From Isoetes taiwanensis (taxonomy: Eukaryota; Streptophyta; Lycopodiopsida; Isoetales; Isoetaceae), in the NCBI GenBank assembly GCA_021234155.1, contig JAJEKV010000009.1, positions 12,840,546 through 12,904,545 of the forward strand: a DNA stretch of 64,000 nucleotides, in the 5' to 3' direction. Position 1 is the first letter of the stretch, and every line of letters starts with the position of its first letter. This document shows, piece by piece, positions 10,301 to 22,187 of this stretch. Both the position numbers and the translations under genes were made by a program. The notes below the pieces were generated by a model. It worked only from the letters and a program-made list of their open reading frames with translations. It searched no databases and had not been told where the DNA came from.

Positions 10301-13300
10301 ATAAAACATTAAAATTTTATTCTCCTACTCAAACTCAAATTCTTACCTAGAATGTCTTCGAAATTTTTCTTGAAAATTTTCAAAGAGCCCGATTTTGTTA
10401 TTAGTGTACATGCAAAAAATAAAGGCATTCAATAATTAGAAAACTTACATAAATAAAAAAAATAAAAAAAAAAAAAACAAAAAAGACGATTTACGTTGAA
10501 AAGATCATTGACATTAAAACTATTTACATTGTTAATTAAAAGAACTATATATTGACATGTAAAAAAAAATGAAAATAAAAAAAAAAAGAACATAAAAAGA
10601 AGGGGCCTTGTCTTTCAACGACGTCCCCTTCTTGTAATAAAAAATAGAGGAAGAATGGGCCTAGATCTTTCAATGGCCACGCCTTCTTCCATGGAAAAAA
10701 AAATAGAAGGAAGAAGAAGAAGAAGAAGAAGAAGAAGAAGAAGAAGAAGAAGAAGAAGAAGAAGAAGAAGAAGAAGAAGAAGAAGAAGAAGAAGAAGAAT
10801 ATTCTCTTTGAATCTTCAAATCTTCAAACTTTGAGAACTTGCTCTTGGAGTGAGTTCATGACATCTCAAAGGTTTTGATCATAGTTGCATCCATGAGCAT
10901 CCGAGAAGATGAAAGAAAAAATAATTATTGGTCTTAGAGGTTGCCTTAAAAAATTTGATGAATGTTGTTAAAAATTTGGGGAATGGTGATATCTATATGT
11001 TGAATAGAGCCATGACAAGATGGAACATTTTTAAGTACTATGGGTTAAGGACCATGCTAAGAAGCACAAACGCAAATATGAGCTACTACAAGATTGTTTC
11101 TAAGGTTGTTTTTTAAAGTGACCATCTTAAAATGCAAAAATGGTGCAAAAATGCATGTTGAAATGATGGAAATTATGCATAAAAAAGCATGTTTGGAAAT
11201 GATGGAAATTCTAATGATACTTCATAAAAGGCAAAATTATTAACGATGTTGTAATTTCTATGGACCCATAAAAAAATGATGTTACGATTTGGGGTTATAA
11301 TTTCTTTTTCATTTTTTCAACAAAAGGTCTTATTTTGGAACACTTTATAAGCTTCTTATGTCAGTTTCCTTTCTAATAACATGGTTGCAAAAAGCCAAGG
11401 CATTATTAAACGACATGCACATTAAAAATATTCATGAGAAATCGATTTTGGCATTTTGGACCTAAGTTTTATGGCCAAAATCTTGGACGATCTTTGACGA
11501 AAAATGGCGTTGGAAAAAATGTGCCTAAGAAAATATAATGAGGATTTTTGAGGAACGCCACGTCACCTATTATGCATGATTTGCCTAAATGGTCTCTATA
11601 CACATCTTTAGATGGCGATTTTGGTTTAGGGCAAAGATAATGGATGTAAAATCTAGTTGTGGATGCTTGCTTGTAGCCAAGGATCTAAATGAGTTTGTGG
11701 GATCTTATGCATGAACTGGATTTGAATCTTCTAATCCAATGAAAAAAGTAAGGACCGTTTTAATATAAATTTAGATTCAATTTTGGATTTATGCTAAATT
11801 TACAATGACCGGGATGAAAGGATCGAGGGTTAAATAGTTTGGTGTGAATTGCACCCAAATTTATTTCATAGATTTTCATGGAGCTTAACCAAAAGGAACG
11901 CAGCGACAATGATTTCATAGCATTTTTCATGGTGCTTAAACATCTGAAAGCCATAAGATGGCGGTTCCCATGATATTACTTTCTCAAGAAGCGGTTGATT
12001 AAGCCAACTGCCTTGAAAATCTAGTGGAGCTAGGGTTCTTGAGTCCATCAAAAGTATGTGGAAATAAAGCTTCAATCCATTTAGGGTTTGAGATTCAAAA
12101 GTGAATTATGTTTTTTATTTCACATTGCTTTATAATAGCCAATGAAGATATTGGTTGCTTTCTTGCATATGGTTATGCTCTAACATGATGGTAATCTTTC
12201 GCTCTAGTTTTCATGGCCATGGGCATGCTTTAAAATAATTTTGATTCCGTTTATATATCTCGCGTTTAAGATGCATGAGTAACAAATGCTTGTATCAACT
12301 CTTGGGTGACCCGCATAAGGTGCTCTAAAGGAAGGAATTTGGATAAAATAAGACTCACATGACATTGTATATTAGGACCTTTTGCCAAGGCATGTTTGAA
12401 TGCTTTAACTATGCTAAAACTTTACCCCGCCTGGATGTGTCATAAGAACGAATATTTAAGTCATGGGCGTGCTAAATGACATTTGCTTATCACGTATTTG
12501 ATTTCAAATTAATTTGCTTCTGTTGCAAATCTGAATAAACTATGCTGTGGATCACCAAATCTCTAAATAGTTTAAAATCAAACAATGACGGACGCATGTT
12601 TGACTATGGTGAAGCCATAGGTTCTCTATGATGTTGAAATTCTAGTTTTTGCTAAATTTAGTGTTTTTAAATTCTTGAAAGTTACTTTTGAAAATTTAAA
12701 TTTGAATCTTTTGAAAAATGATTTAAAAGGCGATAGTTTGAAATCTTCTTCTATATTGGAATATGTGGAAGGATTATTATGCACTATAAAACTAATTATC
12801 AAGGTTTAATCTTTAGATTTGGGACTAAACAAATTAGTCATCTCGTCTAATGGTACTACTTTGAGACCAATAAATTGAGATGTTTAAAATGTTAAGAATG
12901 TTGTTATTCCATTTCCTTTCCTTGTTAATGTTTTCCTGGGGCAAAAGGATACAATTGCGATGGTGATAAATAGACAAATGTACCTTTGGCCCTTCTATTT
13001 ACCATTATCATGCTAATTGTGTATTGATTGGCTCACAAATGCAGGGTTCTCTCCTCCAATTGTCTCTATTTTGTTTTTGAATAGTGGTCATTGATCATTT
13101 CGAGATGGGAATATTTGGATGATTAAAATTGCCGGGGTTAAAGAGTTATAAAACTGAAGACTTTAAGGATATGACTTATAAGAACTTGTTTTATCTTTTT
13201 TTGGTAAATTTAGATTTTAAAAGCCTATATATTTTTTTGATAAATAAATAAAAATTAAATGATTACTATTTGAAAAAGTTTAAGATATTTAATCTTTATA

Positions 13301-13374
13301 TATTAAAATAAGATCTAAATTTAAGTTATATTCTTATGAAATGTTGATTATATTAAAGATAATGGAAGTAGGAG
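10301..13374. other. Non-coding stretch
   Basis: No frame of convincing coding character is present. The stretch holds A-rich runs at 10457-10480 and 10560-10600, the (GAA)n tract at 10709-10799, and a short imperfect duplication near 11140-11210 (AAATGATGGAAATT twice). From 10800 to 13370 I see only AT-rich single-copy-looking sequence. Confidence 0.6.
10709..10799. repeat. (GAA)n microsatellite
   Basis: An uninterrupted run of about 30 GAA units. It follows an A-rich stretch and a short direct repeat of a TCTTTCAA-containing block. Confidence 0.95.
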
Positions 13375-13492
13375 TACCTGATGTGGCCTGGCATAAAACA
13401 CCGGGATAGATATTGGGAGACATGTCCTTACTTTGAGCGGAACTTTAAATGTTTTTTAACATTATCGCATATAGTCTTTGTAAGAACATATT
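13375..13492. repeat. Dispersed block, copy A
   Basis: About 120 bp starting GTACCTGATG and ending TAAGAACATATTGAAGAAG. It matches 16207-16345 in direct orientation with many substitutions and indels. The copies lie about 2.8 kb apart, one upstream of the Penelope-like element exons and one inside an intron. In copy A the terminal GAAGAA has expanded into a long (GAA)n tract. Confidence 0.7.
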
Positions 13493-13596
13493 GAAGAAGA
13501 AGAAGAAGAAGAAGAAGAAAGAAGAAGAAGAAGAAGAAGAAGAAGAAGAAGAAGAAGAAGAAGAAGAAGAAGAAGAAGAAGAAGAAGAAGAAGAAG
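13493..13596. repeat. (GAA)n microsatellite
   Basis: A GAA run of about 34 units with one interruption (AAAG near 13519). It sits exactly at the GAAGAAGAA end of the dispersed block that is also found at 16207. Glutamate, leucine or serine runs in frames crossing it are artefacts. Confidence 0.95.
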
Positions 13597-14334
13597 ACAA
13601 GATAATGGTCCGGGCTTGTTGGTGCCTTGGTATTGCCACAGATTCATGATACCTAATTAATGGCTAAAGCGGGTAATGATGTACTCTCGGATGATAGGGA
13701 GTGCTCTAATTCAATTGCCTCAATAGACTTTGAAGATGAAAAATATTGACAACGTGATGATATAAAACTGGACAGCAGAGGTCTGTGTTGCATGAGTAGA
13801 ACTCGGTGGTAATTAAGTGTGAATGTCTTGCTGGTGAACATAGTTTCAAACAATGGCAAAGGTGCTCAACTATGGATGCAAGGATGTGTCAAAAACTTGT
13901 ACATGGGGAATTTATAGTTGAACTTGTGACTTCTAAATATGAAGTGGAAAAGAATAATCAGTATTTACCAAGTGTACCATGCAAAAGCTGGAACCCTGGA
14001 GAATATGGCAGGTCTGCAGGCTGAGCCGTAATAAATATGGGTGCAGGCTAAAAAAAAGGGGATATACTGGTCAATGAAGCTAGACACATGGGTGCAGGCT
14101 AAAAGGGAGATATACTGGTCAATGAGGCTATGCACAATATCCCAAAAGGAAAATTTCAGTGCCGCCGGAATTGAATGGGCAACCGAAAAGTAAAAAGGGG
14201 GAACTTTGCACAAAAGCTAGGTTCTCAGAAGCAAAAATGGCACTTATTAGAGGATTGTTAAGCATCTGAGTTGTGCTCTGCGTGGCATAAGAAGGTTCAC
14301 CAGATCTTTGGTGCTATTTCGTAGTGAAGCTGAG

Positions 14335-14493
14335 ATGCCGAAAGGAGTATACGAAAGGGGACCAGGCAAAAAAGCTAAAGGACCCAACAACAACAGCTTC
14401 CTCTCAAAAAAGACTGACAAGGGGAGCTTCAGCCGAAAACCTAGCAATGGTGGAGCTTTTCAAACAGCGATAAGACGAGGATCTCTAAATCAG
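14335..14493 (+). pseudogene. PLE candidate exon A (basic N-terminus)
   Basis: The frame starts with ATG at 14335 (MPKGVYERGPGKKAKG) and encodes 53 residues rich in Lys, Arg, Gly and Ser. It ends at a CAG/GTCGGT donor-like site in phase 0. The frame is also open a little upstream, so the start is the first reasonable ATG rather than a proven one. Assignment to the PLE rests on position and phase only. Confidence 0.35.
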
Positions 14494-14706
14494 GTCGGTG
14501 GTTTCATACTGCTAAAATGGTAAATCGAAAATGCAAAAATGGGTATAAGCAGCGTTTGTACCATGCTTTGTCATGCTTTATCATTCTTAAAACAGTTTAC
14601 GACTTATGTGATGATAAATTAGTGCTGGCTGCTATAATAGGCGGTGAATACAGATATAAGTGGATATAAGTGATTGGGCTCTAAACATAGAGTGATCTTC
14701 ATGTAG

Positions 14707-15018
14707 TTAGGATATTTTGCTGTCTGCAATATGATGGAACAATATAAAAGGCCGGTGCTGCATGCGGATAGACATGTCGATATGGCTTGTGCGATTTGGC
14801 TGTGCATGGATATGAACGGATCAATGGTGCCTAGAAGTAATAACCCATGTAAGGGGTGTACTCAAGAGGCTAATGCAACTGCAATAATCTGTAGTATATG
14901 TAGGTTGCCATTAGATGCTGGCGCCTGCACAATAAGTTGGGTAGAACGAGTGATCTCCTACTGTTACATGAGCAGAAAAGAGTCTGATACAAGGGCTAGC
15001 TTGCATCTAGTTGTATAA
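14707..15018 (+). pseudogene. PLE candidate exon B (Cys-rich)
   Basis: An acceptor-like ATGTAG at 14701-14706 opens a phase-0 frame of about 104 codons. The frame contains CKGC, then CSIC and a further Cys at about 14925, a spacing that could bind zinc. No convincing donor is seen before the frame closes at 15018, so the 3' edge is uncertain. A further small exon may exist at 15681-15750 between a TTTTTTCAG acceptor and a GTGAGG donor, but its phase does not fit the next exon. Confidence 0.3.
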
Positions 15019-16206
15019 AGATTTAAGATCTATGGACCGTTTTGTTCTAATGTTCAGCAGTACAAGGGATAGATGGATGCTTTATAGACTAGAGAGATGG
15101 TGAAAGCATAAAGAGGTAATAGGATTAGCAGACTGGTTTGATGCTTTAACAACCAGAATGGTGTATGGCATCTCGGATGGGCCTATAAGAATTTGGTTCC
15201 TACTGCCATTTAATGATTTATCTGCTTAGTACATTGAGTAGTAAGGTATTTGAGGTATTAAGCTCTTAATTTTAAGTTTCATTGCTCTAATTCAATTTGA
15301 ATAACTGCAGACCTGTTTAAAGCCTAAACACAAGTTTGGGTTAGAATGGTAAAGCTTTTGGGTGTTGTAGCAGGTTGCTAAACGCTGCAATTAGTTAATC
15401 TAATATTTGTTAGACTAAATACAGATGGTAGCTCATATAAAACAGTGAACCAGGTATGTGGTTTTAGAGCTACTTAGATCTGGATAATTTCAGCATGATG
15501 TTGCCCCTGAAGTTAAGTTGATTTTCATGGGTCTACATGTATGTTATTTGCTGAAAATGATAGGTGAAGGGCGATAAGCCAGAGATTTCTATAGCGCCCC
15601 TTGGCTAGTTACCAATGTTTTGCTAACTTTGTCATTGTTTGGGTGCAGGTAACCAGAACTCTCTCTCCTGGTTTTTTCAGCTACAAATGTGGCACAATCC
15701 ATGGACCATAGGAAGAATATGGCCTTATATAGCAATTGTACATGGACTTGGTGAGGTCTTACCTTTTTAAGATGTAACTTTGATGAAAATGATCAATTTG
15801 CAGAATCATAATAATGAACGGGTAGTTCTATTTTCATACCATGATTCAATTAGTGTATTGACTATGAGGAGAAGCAAGATTTATGATGGAAATGAAAACT
15901 GAGGTTCTATAACAGAGTTGGACATGACAAGTTGTAAGTTAAGACTACGAAATACTTTATGATATTTAATGGCACACGTCAAGTTATTCTGAACCAATAC
16001 ATTAATGAAATTTATAGTGTAATTTGCTGAAACTACAGAATTTGGATGAGTATGGAAACATATTTAAGATTAAAAATTGAAATCAAGAAGGCTAAGTTAA
16101 ATAATAATACGTGAAAGGAATAAAGTATGTATAAATCAAAGAGCTGTATCATAAACAGATTTTCAGGACATAAACCATGAATATATGCATTCTGAATGGG
16201 AGTATG

Positions 16207-16345
16207 AGTACCTGATGCGGCCTGGGATCAAAACCAGGGTAGGTATTGGGGTAAATGGTCTTACTTTGTACGAGGCTTTTAGTTGTTTTACAATATCTGA
16301 CCGTAGTCGTAGTAAGAACATATTCGAAGAAGAAATTGTGACATC
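16207..16345. repeat. Dispersed block, copy B
   Basis: Starts GTACCTGATGCGGCCTGG and ends GAACATATTCGAAGAAGAAA. It is a direct-orientation copy of the block at 13375-13492 and lies in the intron between exon B and exon C of the PLE candidate. PLEs are known to carry terminal direct repeats (pseudo-LTRs), but the position inside the transcribed region argues for an independent repeat. Confidence 0.7.
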
Positions 16346-16408
16346 TATTTGCTGGAGGTATTCGGCAAGCGCATCATTTCAGAAACCATACATATAATTA
16401 GTCTAATC

Positions 16409-16525
16409 AGAGCTAAAAGCTCTAGGGTAGAAGTAACCCTTGTTTTTTCAGTCTGATATATGTAATTAGAGCTAAAGCTCTAGGGTAGATATAACCCTTG
16501 TTTTTTCATTCTGATATATGTATAA
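16409..16525. repeat. 59-bp tandem duplication
   Basis: Two copies start at 16409 and 16468. Each begins AGAGCTAAAAGCTCT or AGAGCTAAAGCTCT (near-palindromic), then TAGGGTAGA, CCCTTGTTTTTTCA and CTGATATATGTA. It lies about 100 bp upstream of the exon C acceptor. Confidence 0.9.
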
Positions 16526-16604
16526 GAAATAAGTTTAATCCATTAGGATGGTTTGATGTTTTCAAAGGAGTAACATACACCTTGCACCAAATTGTCTTTT
16601 ACAG

Positions 16605-18095
16605 TACAAAGGCATATGGATCAAACAACTGGCTGACCTAGGATATGGAGCGGTTGGAAGAGCACCTAACAGGGCTGTACAATCAATCCTATGTCTTATT
16701 CCAAATCCTGAGATACATGGGAGCATTCTACGGCTTAATTCGAGCTTACCACAGGATGCATACTCACCAGTAGTACACTTGGGCTTTAGTGCCTGGCTGG
16801 ACCTATTTCTGAAGCTGGATGGGCTGGGTATGGTGACTCATGATTGTGAGAAAATTCTGCAGCAGGTATTCAGTGATATACCAAATATTTTGGCTGACCG
16901 AACGGACCTAGATGATGTGTTAGCCATTGAGTGTAAGGCCGGTGTGGCCTATTTGGAGAAGGTCAACAAGGTTAAGGATAAGGATAGAACTTTCAATAAT
17001 GATCCAATGGTGAACGAAGAACAGACACCTGGATTCACTAAGTTCATACCAAGAGAGGACCTTGAGATAATGAAAATGGATGGGGATTGCAGCCCGACCA
17101 CTCAAAGCTTGGATCTGAGCGGTGATTTAGTAAGACTAACACTACACAACTGCCTACGTTTTCCCATCATTTCAGAGATGGCAATCGAGTGGCTGGGTGA
17201 AGAGTTTGACCATGGTTTATGGCGTAGCCAAAATTTTAGCACCCTTGCCCCCATAAGTACACAGGCATGGATCATGATTGCAGGCTTGAATAATGACCAC
17301 CTGGCAGAAGTTGATGAGGCTGCCAAAAATATGACCAAATTGGTGGACAAAGAAGAGATGGAATTTCCATTTGGGACTGCCCTCTTTGATAAGCATTGTC
17401 AGAACAATAATGGCATTACTGTTTTTACCAAAGCCCACATGGCCTATCCTGGAATTAAAAGGGAATACAATTACCTGCACAGGATTTGGAGATCATATAG
17501 TCCGTACTTTAAATGCAACTGTACTGATAATGCGGTATGCAAGGACTCTATAACTTGGTTTGACCAGGCGATATGGTTTGCATGCAACCATTTGGACCTG
17601 GTGTATCAAAAGTACTCACCTGCTGGAAGAATGGGAGCATTCCTGAACTTTATACAACAGAAGTTGAAGAGGCCAGTAATGGCCCATTTAGTGTACCTCA
17701 AGTGAGGGGCAATGATGGTAAAGATCACTAATAAATTGGCTGCTGACCCAGAGTGTAACGTGCAGGCTACATTTGGACGGTCTAAGCTGGTGGATGTATG
17801 TGAAATGATGGTGAAAGACAGAAACTTCGTACTAGCCAAACACAACATGGCTAAGGAAGAAAATACTACTGTGCAGTCATATGGCTCTGTTAGCAGACAT
17901 GAGGACTATATGCCACCTAGAGTCTCAAGAATAAGTGCAAGTTCCAGCTGCCAAATGGTTGAAAACATCACTGATGGGTCGGATTCCATTGTCAATTGTA
18001 CCAATGATGAAAATTCTGTCTGCAAGGGACCTAAACCAGGCGGGAGTGCAAGAACTGAAGCAATGAAACAGAACCTCTTGAGGTACTCCAATTAG
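16605..18095 (+). pseudogene. PLE candidate exon C (unrecognised 497-codon block)
   Basis: An acceptor TTTTACAG ends at 16604 and a single frame is then open to 18095 except for one TGA at 17703-17705. The frame ends at TAG/GTAACA (18093-18097), exactly where a donor site is expected. If the TAG was CAG and the TGA was CGA, the exon would read through and join exon D in phase 0. The protein is acidic to neutral, with a CNC-x4-VC segment near 17515, and has no domain I can name. It could be the N-terminal part of the PLE protein or an unrelated captured gene. Confidence 0.5.
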
Positions 18096-18301
18096 GTAAC
18101 AAGTGATGACACACATGTTTCATGAAAACTGGAATAGTCCAAAGTACTAATTCAGTATTTCTGTACTTATGCAGTCTCTTTGCGGGCACCAATGATGCCT
18201 TGCATACCACGTACCCGTCGTGTTCATCTTCATAGATGAAGTACTTATAAAAATATAGAGTACTTTACATATATAACAAGTTTTGTAATATGTTACCAAG
18301 A

Positions 18302-18434
18302 AATTTTGATACAGAACTTATGAGATCTCAAAAGCTTGTTGATGGCTTCTTGATGACCATAGTCTGGAATTTTGGTACAGAAATTATGAGATCTCAAAAG
18401 CTTGTGGATGGCTTCTTGATGACCATAGTTTGGA
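18302..18434. repeat. 66-bp tandem duplication in an intron
   Basis: Two nearly identical copies (18302-18367 and 18368-18434), each containing TTATGAGATCTCAAAAGCTT and GGCTTCTTGATGACCATAGT. The frame spanning both is open but is a by-product of duplication. Confidence 0.95.
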
Positions 18435-18646
18435 ATGTAATGTCCCGGTTTACTGAATATATGAAAGTTTACTATTGTAATGATGGATTATTGTCAACAT
18501 CGCAATACAAGTTCTATAATGCTGAATATAACTAGCTAATAAGTTGTAATCCATTGTGGTTACTCTAGGATGGTAATTTAAAAAAATAGCTTATGTTTTA
18601 CGGCATACAGAGTATGATGCAGACTAATTAAAACATAATATTATAG

Positions 18647-19570
18647 GTGGAGGAAGAAGATGAGGATAATGAACGTATTATCACCATTGGCTCCAGTGGT
18701 AGAAGAGTACTATCCAAAAGGGTGGGGACTACAATAAAAAAGGTCAGAATACACTTCTGTTTCTCTTCAAAAATCATTGACAGTATCAACTTGAGAGATA
18801 CCATCAAGGAATATGTATATATGAGGTTAGGAGATTATGGAAACAACCTCATGCAAAGTACGTGCATTGGCTGGAGATATGACAGCCAACTAATTGATCT
18901 GGTGTACAAGCCATTTAGGGTATTTGCTGATAATGAATTACCTAAATGTGTTTGTCATATTCCGGGTTTAGAAAAGTACATTGACCCAGCAGTCGGGCAT
19001 GTTAGAACCCTGGACATGAACATTATTAAATCAAGAAAACTGAGAAATATGTTCAGGAAGGGACTCAATTTCATCCCAGACAAACCATTAAACCTGCATA
19101 AATTCATGGAAGATGTTAAAAAAGGTGTTAACGACATGTTTGATGGGTTTGAAAAAAACGGGTTTATTATTCACCCTTATGAAGTCCAGAGCATTAAGCA
19201 TGGTTTATTGGAGTATATTAAAAACAAAGCAATGGCCAAGTTTAAACATACAGGCATGTTACATGATTCCACAAAAGATGTCAAGGTGAATAGCTGCCTG
19301 AGTTGGCTAACCAGAAACCTATATATTTCGGCTGTGGACAAGGCTGCCAATATACCTTCATTCATTTGCCCATGGCACATCAGAGACAGGGCTAGAGAAA
19401 GATTACAGGGAAAGGATTTTGTCAAGATTAATCAGGACAGGACTGAAATATTGCAGAATATCAATTATGAGCTTAAAAGTATTTTTCAACTGGAATGTCC
19501 ATATGCAGATCGTCTGCCATACTTACTGGGTTTATTTAAAGCTCACAAAAGTGAGTATCGTTGGATCTAA
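18647..19570 (+). pseudogene. PLE exon D: N-terminal RT region
   Basis: The exon follows an ATTATAG acceptor and opens with an acidic stretch (EEEDEDNERI). It then carries HVRTLDMNIIKSRKLRNMF, an LHKFMEDVKKGVNDMF helix, AVDKAANIPSFIC and LPYLLGLFKAHK followed by YRWI. These correspond to the segments preceding and including the first RT motifs in PLEs. The frame closes with TAA at 19568, immediately after RWI, because of a frameshift or substitution; related sequence continues in other frames. The adjacent intron is 551 bp (18096-18646) and contains a 66-bp tandem duplication. Confidence 0.65.
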
Positions 19571-20164
19571 ATGCCAACAGAACAATATGTACACTGCCAT
19601 CCAAAATTGTCACTAGAGGATTAAGGGGTCTTGCTGAAGTACTACCCAATGCATACATGAAAAGACTTGAAAAGAATTAATGTGCTGCTACCAGGAAAGG
19701 TCAATCCTTATTGGATTGTTAGTTCCGTGTCTGGTTATGCTGAATTTACCCAAAAGATTACAAGCATTTTTACTGCTGACATTTGAAATGCTACGAGAAC
19801 ATTCCTCTTCAAAGGAAATGATGGGATATGCAATATTATTACAGAGGTCATAAAGCTTAGCCATTGATTACTTGAGTAGTAATGGGAAAAGTATTTCTTG
19901 GTTATAGAATACTAGAAGATGATGTGGTATACACTTGGGATTGTGTGAAAACAACCGGGTAAATCATGGCAGTACCTAAACAAGGAAGAATTCTGCAATC
20001 TGAATATATGGCTGTTGAACAACTGCTTTATTATACAAGGAGAAAACATGTGGAGACAGGCATGTGGAATTCCTATGGGATTTTCATGCTCTCAGAATGG
20101 TGCAATCTCTATCTGTCATTTTTTGAAATGAAACATATTGAGAGATTGGCTTCCTTAGGGAGAT
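19571..20164 (+). pseudogene. Frameshifted RT core of the PLE
   Basis: RT-like pieces continue in alternating frames: VTRGLRGLAEVLPNAY (about 19610-19660), NPYWIVSS (19700-19725), FTADI plus CYENIPL (19770-19810), and WRQACGIPMGFSCS with CNLYLSFFEMKHIERL (20050-20145). These fit RT palm and fingers motifs in the correct order. At least four indels and several stops interrupt them. The segment ends at the N run. Confidence 0.6.
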
Positions 20165-20177
20165 NNNNNNNNNNNNN
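20165..20177. other. Assembly gap (13 N)
   Basis: Thirteen undetermined bases. RT-like sequence is present up to the gap and not recognisable after it, so the N run may hide a longer missing or misjoined segment. Confidence 0.98.
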
Positions 20178-21931
20178 GGCTTTGGGAAAGTGTGTGTTCA
20201 TGTCTTAAGTGTCGTGAGAATTTGAGCGACAACGGAACACCATGAGCTTCTTTACCAAGTATGGAATTTATGGGATTCATTCACACTTATGATTATCCTC
20301 GTGAATTTTCAAAAACCTTGTAGCTAATGGTCGTAGGCCAAGCTTCGGATTTTTCCATTCTCAAATTCTTGATTTTCACACAAACATCTGAGAGCTCGGT
20401 ATGAATTGAATAAAGTTTGTTGGTTTAAATCATTAGTTTTGCTTTTTTTGCTCCCTCATAATGATTCATTTTTTTTTGGATTTGCAAAGCAATTACTTAC
20501 TATCTGGGTCATGTTCTTCTTTGCACTTTGGGCCAAAGAATTTCTGCCCTATATTAAGTTCTTGTTGCAAATGGCCTCTTTCTCAAGTCTAGTAGAAGTT
20601 AATGTAAAGTGAATTGAGGGCGTGATAGGCTACATAAATTAAGCATGGCACATTAATGTATGATCTCATGAAACTTTTTCAAAGAATGTCCTAGCGGCAT
20701 TAATGTAAACTACATTAGCATCATATACAATCGGCACTAATAATGTAAGCATAACAGGGGTTATTTTGACAACAAACTTAAATGTAGTAAAACTTGATCA
20801 TTTCTTATGGATTTATTGTAAAACTTGATCATTTCTTAGGATTTTGTGAATATGAGAAACCATTTTATGTTATGCTTGCCTTGAGAGAAGAATATCTTCT
20901 ATTTTTTGAAACTTCTACCTCCCTTTTCTTTTTGCTTTTTACTTTGTTGTAATGATTTTTGGCACTTTGGATTCTTTGCGGCTTATTGGCTTTTGCACCT
21001 AGAGATGCAAAGAATTCTTATCCGATGGCTCAAAAATCTTAGGTTTGCCTCCTAGGCTTTTTATTTTTGTTTAGGTCCATATTAGGAAGTCACCCGCCAA
21101 ATGAAGCCTAGTAGACACCTACATGTCTTATCCTTAACACACATTTGCTCAAGCTTATAGTGATCCAATGGTTGAGATCAATCTTGGTGGGTGGTTTACT
21201 TGAGCCATAACATTGCTACTTCATAAGACCTAGGCTATTATGAAAATGGAGGATTTAGATCAATTTTGATGGTGATAGGATAGCCCAAAACTCTCCGGGC
21301 GGTGTGTAAAGGCGGCGCACATCCTCACTATTTTTGATGGCCCTCAATTTTTTTTTTCAATAACACCCCCACCGGGCTGGGGCGTTATCTACACCATATC
21401 GGGTTGCGCCCAATGGACCATAGTGAACATGTATCAGCACGAAAGTTCTACTCGTCGGGGGTTCATCATTAATATAACCCCTAGTAGTGTCCTCAGAATT
21501 GGATTACATGCACGCAGTGTTTCTAACATTGTTACATGCATAAGTGTTTGTAAAATTGTTACATGCATTTAAGCCATCCTTAGTGCTGAAAGCCTTTGTT
21601 CGGGCCCAAGGGCCCAAATTTTTCTTAATATAACAACCAACACATCACTACAATTAATATTAATTAACACAAACCATTGCATCCAACACATTTGAATTAA
21701 AATTCCCAAACCTCCTTTGATTTGGGTGCATATTCACCGCGAGGGATTACGTGAAGCGTGAGAGATCGAATGGGCATATTTGCTCTTCATTCCTTAATCC
21801 GGACCCATACATAGCGGTCTCTATTATTCCAATATGACAATTTAGTTTCAAATGGTAGATAGTAAAGATAGTTCTACTTTTGGATTGTTGCTTTGATTGT
21901 ACAACACAAATTTGCATATTCATATATTCCT

Positions 21932-21985
21932 AAACGCAGATGATGCTTGATCAAAAATAAACGCAGATGATGCTTGATCAAAAAT
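21932..21985. repeat. 27-bp perfect tandem duplication
   Basis: The unit contains ACGCAGATGATGCTTGATC and is repeated exactly, at 21932-21958 and 21959-21985. Confidence 0.95.
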
Positions 21986-22187
21986 CATCTCCGCAAAAGC
22001 TACCATATAAAAAAGGACAATGCAACAATGAAACACCACCCCTTGATTGTTACTAAAGCCCAAGAATCTTTGGGTACCATAACTAGTAATATATAATAAG
22101 ATAAGAAATGTTGCATGAAGACATTTGATCCACTAACATGTGAGTTGTCGCTTATTTTCACAATATTATTTTCCACAGATATAATAT

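Larger units (their letters stand above)
14335..20164 (+). mobile_element. Intron-containing Penelope-like retroelement (PLE), decayed
   Basis: Several plus-strand coding blocks can be joined through GT-AG sites in consistent phase, and the last ones carry a PLE-type reverse transcriptase. Landmarks in order are VGHVRTLDMNII with KSRKLRNMF, AVDKAANIPSFIC, LPYLLGLFKAHK followed by YRWI, a shifted CYENIPL, and CGIPMGFSCS followed by CNLYLSFFE (20060-20150). This order is typical of the PLE RTs seen in the Naiad/Hydra-type branch (established knowledge, from memory). The element is interrupted by two nonsense codons and many frameshifts in its 3' part, and it reaches the assembly gap at 20165. 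The catalytic YxDD box is not seen after the gap. No GIY-YIG nuclease motif was found. The upstream 700-odd codons are not recognised. Confidence 0.65.

Noticed and set aside
13445-13649. Long Ser, Leu or Glu homopolymer proteins on both strands
   Set aside because: They are translations of the (GAA)n tract at 13493-13596.
17703-17705. In-frame TGA in the PLE candidate as a selenocysteine codon
   Set aside because: Some PLEs are reported to use Sec, but land plants are not known to have the machinery, a second stop (TAG) is also present, and no SECIS-like structure was identified.
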